A program made the translations under genes and the position numbers. 64,000 bases of DNA from Deltaproteobacteria bacterium UBA2409 (GTDB lineage Bacteria; Bdellovibrionota_C; UBA2361; DDRT01), in NCBI GenBank assembly GCA_002343185.1, contig DDRT01000001.1:20683-84682 (forward strand), in the 5' to 3' direction. Under the pieces are notes generated by a model, which saw only the letters and a program-made list of their open reading frames with translations, made no database searches and had not been told where the DNA came from. The first letter of the stretch is position 1, and every line of letters starts with the position of its first letter. Shown in pieces: positions 60,468-64,000 of this stretch.

Positions 60468-62708
60468 AGATGGTTACTACTCCTTGCCCCGTTTCTAGCA
60501 TTTGCTGCTCCTATAACAAAAAGTAATGAGCTCTATAATGTAAATCGAAATTGGAAAGCCAAATCTCCAAGCGAGTATTATGGTGAATGGCCTGGTCACA
60601 CTTATCACCCATCTCCAAAGTATTGGGAAGAGCAGATTCTGTATCATATCCTTATTGATAGATTTAGAGACGGAGATCCAAGAAACAATGAATTGGCTTT
60701 TTCAGGGTATAATCCTAGATCGATTAATATGCGTCATGGTGGAGATTTTAAGGGGATCACTGAGAAGCTTGATTATCTAAAAGAGCTTGGGATAACAGCC
60801 CTTTGGCTCTCTCCAATATTCCAAACACCAGAGAACGAATATCACGGGTACGGACAGATCGACTTTACACTTTTAGATCAAAGGTTCGGAACTCTTGATG
60901 AGCTAAGAACGCTTATTAAAGAGGCTCATAAACGTGGGATCTATGTTTTAGTTGATGTAATCGTAAACCATCTTAATAACTACTATGCTTTTAAGGATTT
61001 CGAGAATTCATTTGCGCCTTTTAGAATCCACAAGGGCGAGTATGAATTAACTAATAGATTCGAGGAGAAAGTTTATCAAGATTTCGCCTTTGATAATACG
61101 TGGGATCCCGAAGGTACACATTGTGCAGTTTACGATTATCAAGGGATACGATTTGAATCAAATGACAAAGGGACATTCTCTAAGAGTGATTTTTATCATA
61201 ACGGTAATCTTGATGACTTTAATCACCCATTCTCGAATGCATTTGGCTCGATATACGGAAAATATAACGATTTAAGACTTTGTGCTCCTCACGTTGCAAA
61301 AAAAGTTATTGCGATGACAAAGTCTCTCATTGCTTCAACAGATATAGACGGAATAAGACTTGATACCCCTATGCAGGTTCCTAATCCATTCCTAAAAGAA
61401 TGGAGCACCGAAATAAAGTCCTTTGCTAAAACTCTAGGTAAAGATGATTTTTTTGTTATGGGAGAAACTTTTGCTCTTAGACCTCAAGTATCCCCAATGA
61501 TTAGAAGAGGGAAAGATAAGAATGGAAATTTTATCAGCCAAGTCTCAGGCCTTGATGGTGGGATCAACTATCCACTTTTTATTGATCATATAATACCTAT
61601 GTTCTGGGGCAAGGCTCACTTAAATTTTGATATTGAGGAATTTATAAAAACAGAAATAAAAAGCTATGATCTCTTTGACCCCATAAGAAAGATCGATCGA
61701 TATCTAATGGCTAACTTTTCTGAAAGTCATGATCAAAGAAGGCTGTCTTCGCTAGATCCTGAGCAAAGTTTTCTTAGCTATGTATTTATAACATTCCTCC
61801 CAGGGATTCCTGTAATTTATCATGGCCAAGAGCAGCTTTTAGACTCATTTGGTTCAGGTCTTGAGGGTGATGCAAGAGAACCGATGATGGAAAACCCCTG
61901 GTGGGTAAATAGACCAAGTAGATCTTTTCCCAATAAAGCATCAAAAGACAACTTTGATATGACTAGTGATTCATTTAAGGCTTTCTCTTACCTTAATCAC
62001 TTAAGAAGGGAGCTTATAGAGACAAAAGATATATTTTCAAAAATTAAAAAGGAAACTAATCAAAGCTGGAAGGTTCCACTAAAAAGTGGTGGTGAGGGGA
62101 TATTTTCATTTGGACATAAAGGAAAAAATCTTCTTTGTAATGATCTAAATTGTTTTACAAAACTAGGATCATTTAATGCTACGACCAAATTTAATAAAAC
62201 TTTTTTTGATGCTTCACCTATACACGACTCAAAGATCTCACCGAATGAATCGATTATATTTTCGGGAGAAAATCCTAGTGTAAAAATTAATGACAAAGAA
62301 TTTCATGAGTTTGTATTTAAGAATAATGTAATAAAACCAAAAACAGCCTGGCCTTTTGGTATATTAAAAATTAAATCTCAAAATTTTGAAGTTAGGTATC
62401 AAATTTTAAAAGAGGCTAAGCTGAATGAGCCTCACTTTTCGAAGGTCAAAGACAAGATAAAGATCGCCCCATCTTTACCAGGTGCAACATTGTTTAGAGT
62501 AAAGGAGCGCGATACCTGGAGTAATTGGACAGAATTCTCAGCAGAAGTAGATGCGTTAAAGTGGTCAAGTCTACAAAGAATAGAGCTTCAATATTATAGA
62601 GATGGAAGCAGTAGCCTTTTTGATTATCAATATGTAGATATCTACGGGGGGCACCCTATGATAGAACTAACTCCTGGATTTCTTGGAGGAATAGAGAAAA
62701 ACTATTAA
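60465..62708 (+). CDS. secreted alpha-amylase family protein (GH13)
   Basis: 747 aa from GTG 60465. Signal peptide MRWLLLLAPFLAFAAP. Conserved GH13 regions: I DVIVNHLNN, II GIRLDTPM (nucleophile Asp), III VMGETFAL (acid/base Glu), IV FSESHDQRR (His-Asp). EQILYHILIDRFRDGDP is the typical barrel entry. The C-terminal 150 residues form extra beta domains. It acts on alpha-glucans outside the cytoplasm. The start overlaps the remnant of an upstream stop (GTGA). Confidence 0.93.
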   Translation: MRWLLLLAPFLAFAAPITKSNELYNVNRNWKAKSPSEYYGEWPGHTYHPSPKYWEEQILYHILIDRFRDGDPRNNELAFSGYNPRSINMRHGGDFKGITEKLDYLKELGITALWLSPIFQTPENEYHGYGQIDFTLLDQRFGTLDELRTLIKEAHKRGIYVLVDVIVNHLNNYYAFKDFENSFAPFRIHKGEYELTNRFEEKVYQDFAFDNTWDPEGTHCAVYDYQGIRFESNDKGTFSKSDFYHNGNLDDFNHPFSNAFGSIYGKYNDLRLCAPHVAKKVIAMTKSLIASTDIDGIRLDTPMQVPNPFLKEWSTEIKSFAKTLGKDDFFVMGETFALRPQVSPMIRRGKDKNGNFISQVSGLDGGINYPLFIDHIIPMFWGKAHLNFDIEEFIKTEIKSYDLFDPIRKIDRYLMANFSESHDQRRLSSLDPEQSFLSYVFITFLPGIPVIYHGQEQLLDSFGSGLEGDAREPMMENPWWVNRPSRSFPNKASKDNFDMTSDSFKAFSYLNHLRRELIETKDIFSKIKKETNQSWKVPLKSGGEGIFSFGHKGKNLLCNDLNCFTKLGSFNATTKFNKTFFDASPIHDSKISPNESIIFSGENPSVKINDKEFHEFVFKNNVIKPKTAWPFGILKIKSQNFEVRYQILKEAKLNEPHFSKVKDKIKIAPSLPGATLFRVKERDTWSNWTEFSAEVDALKWSSLQRIELQYYRDGSSSLFDYQYVDIYGGHPMIELTPGFLGGIEKNY

Positions 62709-62739
62709 GTTTGGGTAATTTCTATCCGATAATTTCTTA

Positions 62740-64000
62740 GTGCGCCTAATTTCAATTCTAATTCTTGTAGTTACTGCTTTTGCTGATTCCATACCGAATC
62801 AGATCGTTTGCAGATCAAAAGAGAGAATTAGACCCTTTAGACTCCCAGCAGCTTTAGGTGCATCTGTTAAAAGAACTAACTCAAAAATAAGACTTGTAAC
62901 ATTACAGGATGGCTCGAACATAAAATCGAAAATCAACAAAATTCAAGAGAAAAACCCTAACGCAGTTTGTGGGCCAAACTATCTTTATAAACGTCTTCTT
63001 ACCCCAAACGACACATTCTATAATGACATTTGGGCACTTCCAAAAATTGGAGCACCAAGTGCTTGGGATTCTTCAACTGGATCAACAAGCATAACAGTAG
63101 CTATTATTGATACAGGGATTTTACTAAATCATCCTGATCTATCAGCAAACATAAAAATTAATTCTGCTGAGATAGCAAACAATAGTATTGATGATGATCT
63201 AAACGGATATGTTGATGATAGGCTCGGATATAACACTATTAATGATAATTCTAATGCTAATGATGGCGAAGGTCATGGAACTCATGTAGCTGGCACTATT
63301 GGAGCAATTGGTAATAACAACTTAGGTGTAACAGGGGTTTGTTGGAGCTGTAAGCTTCTACCAGTGAAAGTGCTTGATGATAATGGCGATGGAACTTCTG
63401 AATCAGTTGCTGCTGGGGTTGATTATGCAAGAATTAGAGGCGCTGACATTTTTAATCTCTCCCTTGGTGGCCCATCAGATGATCCAGTATTAGAGAGTGC
63501 CCTTCAATCAGCCTCAAACGCAGGGAAACTTCTTGTTTTTGCTGCAGGAAATGAAGGCGCAAATAACAATACAACTCCAAGCTATCCAGCAAATTATTCA
63601 TTTGCTAACTCTCTTACAGTTGCTGCTACAAACTCTTCAGATGAAAGAGCAGGCTTTTCAAACTATGGAACAAACACAGTTCATTTAGCTGCCCCAGGGG
63701 TTGATATATTAAGTACTTATCTATCAAATAACTATGCATACTCTGATGGAACCTCCATGGCTGCACCCCAAGTCTCTGGTGCACTTGCAATATTAAGATC
63801 CCTTGGAGCTACAAGTACTCAAAGTAGAAACTGTATACTAAATGGCGTAACAGTAGTTGCAGGACTTCCTGTATCAACTAGTGGAAGGCTAAATTTAGCC
63901 TCTGCTGTTAATCTATGCTCAACATCATCAGCAACCCCTACTCCAACGCCAACTGTATCTCCAACGCCAACACGTAGCGGCAGTGCAATTGATGACCCTA
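62740..64000 (+). CDS. secreted subtilisin-like serine protease (S8), runs off the window
   Basis: At least 420 codons from GTG 62740, still open at the right edge. The signal peptide MRLISILILVVTAFA is followed by a pro-region (about residues 20-100). The catalytic triad is complete: Asp in VAIIDTGI, His in GHGTHVAGTIG and Ser in GTSMAAPQ; the oxyanion Asn is in AAGNEGAN. A Thr/Pro-rich linker (TPTPTPTVSPTPT) begins near the edge. It lies 31 bases after the amylase, so the two exoenzymes may be cotranscribed. Confidence 0.92.
   Translation, partial: MRLISILILVVTAFADSIPNQIVCRSKERIRPFRLPAALGASVKRTNSKIRLVTLQDGSNIKSKINKIQEKNPNAVCGPNYLYKRLLTPNDTFYNDIWALPKIGAPSAWDSSTGSTSITVAIIDTGILLNHPDLSANIKINSAEIANNSIDDDLNGYVDDRLGYNTINDNSNANDGEGHGTHVAGTIGAIGNNNLGVTGVCWSCKLLPVKVLDDNGDGTSESVAAGVDYARIRGADIFNLSLGGPSDDPVLESALQSASNAGKLLVFAAGNEGANNNTTPSYPANYSFANSLTVAATNSSDERAGFSNYGTNTVHLAAPGVDILSTYLSNNYAYSDGTSMAAPQVSGALAILRSLGATSTQSRNCILNGVTVVAGLPVSTSGRLNLASAVNLCSTSSATPTPTPTVSPTPTRSGSAIDDP

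Noticed and set aside
1..64000. CRISPR array
   Set aside because: No regularly spaced 23-40 base direct repeats were seen; the 106-base tandem at 60.2 kb has no spacers.
1..64000. Intact insertion sequence or prophage
   Set aside because: No transposase, integrase or phage structural gene is visible; only small repeats and gene debris.
62740..64000. 63-codon frame at 63497 as a separate gene
   Set aside because: It is a shadow in another frame of the protease, whose triad motifs are in the longer frame.

Overview
The window is a low-GC stretch from a Gram-negative (diderm) bacterium. A type IV pilus secretin cluster, several lipoproteins with lipoboxes and Mpl (recycling of meso-DAP peptidoglycan) show the envelope type. 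A heme A synthase and a SURF1 protein point to aerobic respiration with an aa3-type oxidase. I cannot fix the taxon. The mix of PilMNOQ, a GldA/F/G-like ABC operon, PEP-CTERM proteins, Tad/Flp parts and a chlamydial-type class Ic ribonucleotide reductase suggests an uncultured proteobacterial or Bdellovibrio/Oligoflexus-grade lineage, but this is inference.

Layout. 0-0.7 kb: tRNA-Asn followed by hairpin-rich DNA that carries a second copy of the tRNA 3' end, and a large palindrome. 0.7-6.5 kb: two small unknown genes, then a leftward operon dnaX-ybaB-recR-divergent PEP carboxylase homologue, with the SRP RNA directly upstream of dnaX. 6.6-11.1 kb: a membrane DnaJ-domain protein, a DUF1573 protein and accB-accC. 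11.2-18 kb: pilM-pilN-pilO-pilQ followed by two lipoproteins and a TPR-like protein, with no recognisable pilP. 18-26.7 kb: priA, a large unknown protein, an operon of VWA protein, coiled-coil protein and mpl, and a cyclophilin. 26.8-34.5 kb: an ABC operon (GldA/F/G-like plus DUF4340) running into a class A PBP, then ctaA.

34.5-48 kb is the accessory region. It holds an ATPase flanked by copies of a PIN-gene tail, duplicated PEP-CTERM genes with a perfectly conserved promoter plus leader cassette, an intact Flp pilin and a truncated one, two DUF2207-like membrane proteins around a glycosyltransferase and a third PEP-CTERM protein, gene debris with strong hairpins, cpaB, a DUF4143 ATPase and an HPt protein.

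48-64 kb: secreted proteins of unknown role, a KAS III-like pair with only one complete active site, surf1, nrdA-nrdB with two NrdR boxes, ddl, a flippase-like membrane protein, a 106-bp tandem duplication, a secreted GH13 amylase and a subtilisin-like protease that runs off the right edge.

Two dispersed intergenic repeat families thread through the window. One is a GGGGGTCAGGCC palindrome (about five copies). The other is a CACAGAG/CTCTGTG imperfect inverted repeat (three copies). At 52.4 kb one appears to be nested in the other. The best candidates for something undescribed are the PEP-CTERM cassette duplication and its DUF2207-like/glycosyltransferase neighbours. The best-supported unusual biochemistry is the Phe-for-Tyr (class Ic) NrdB.
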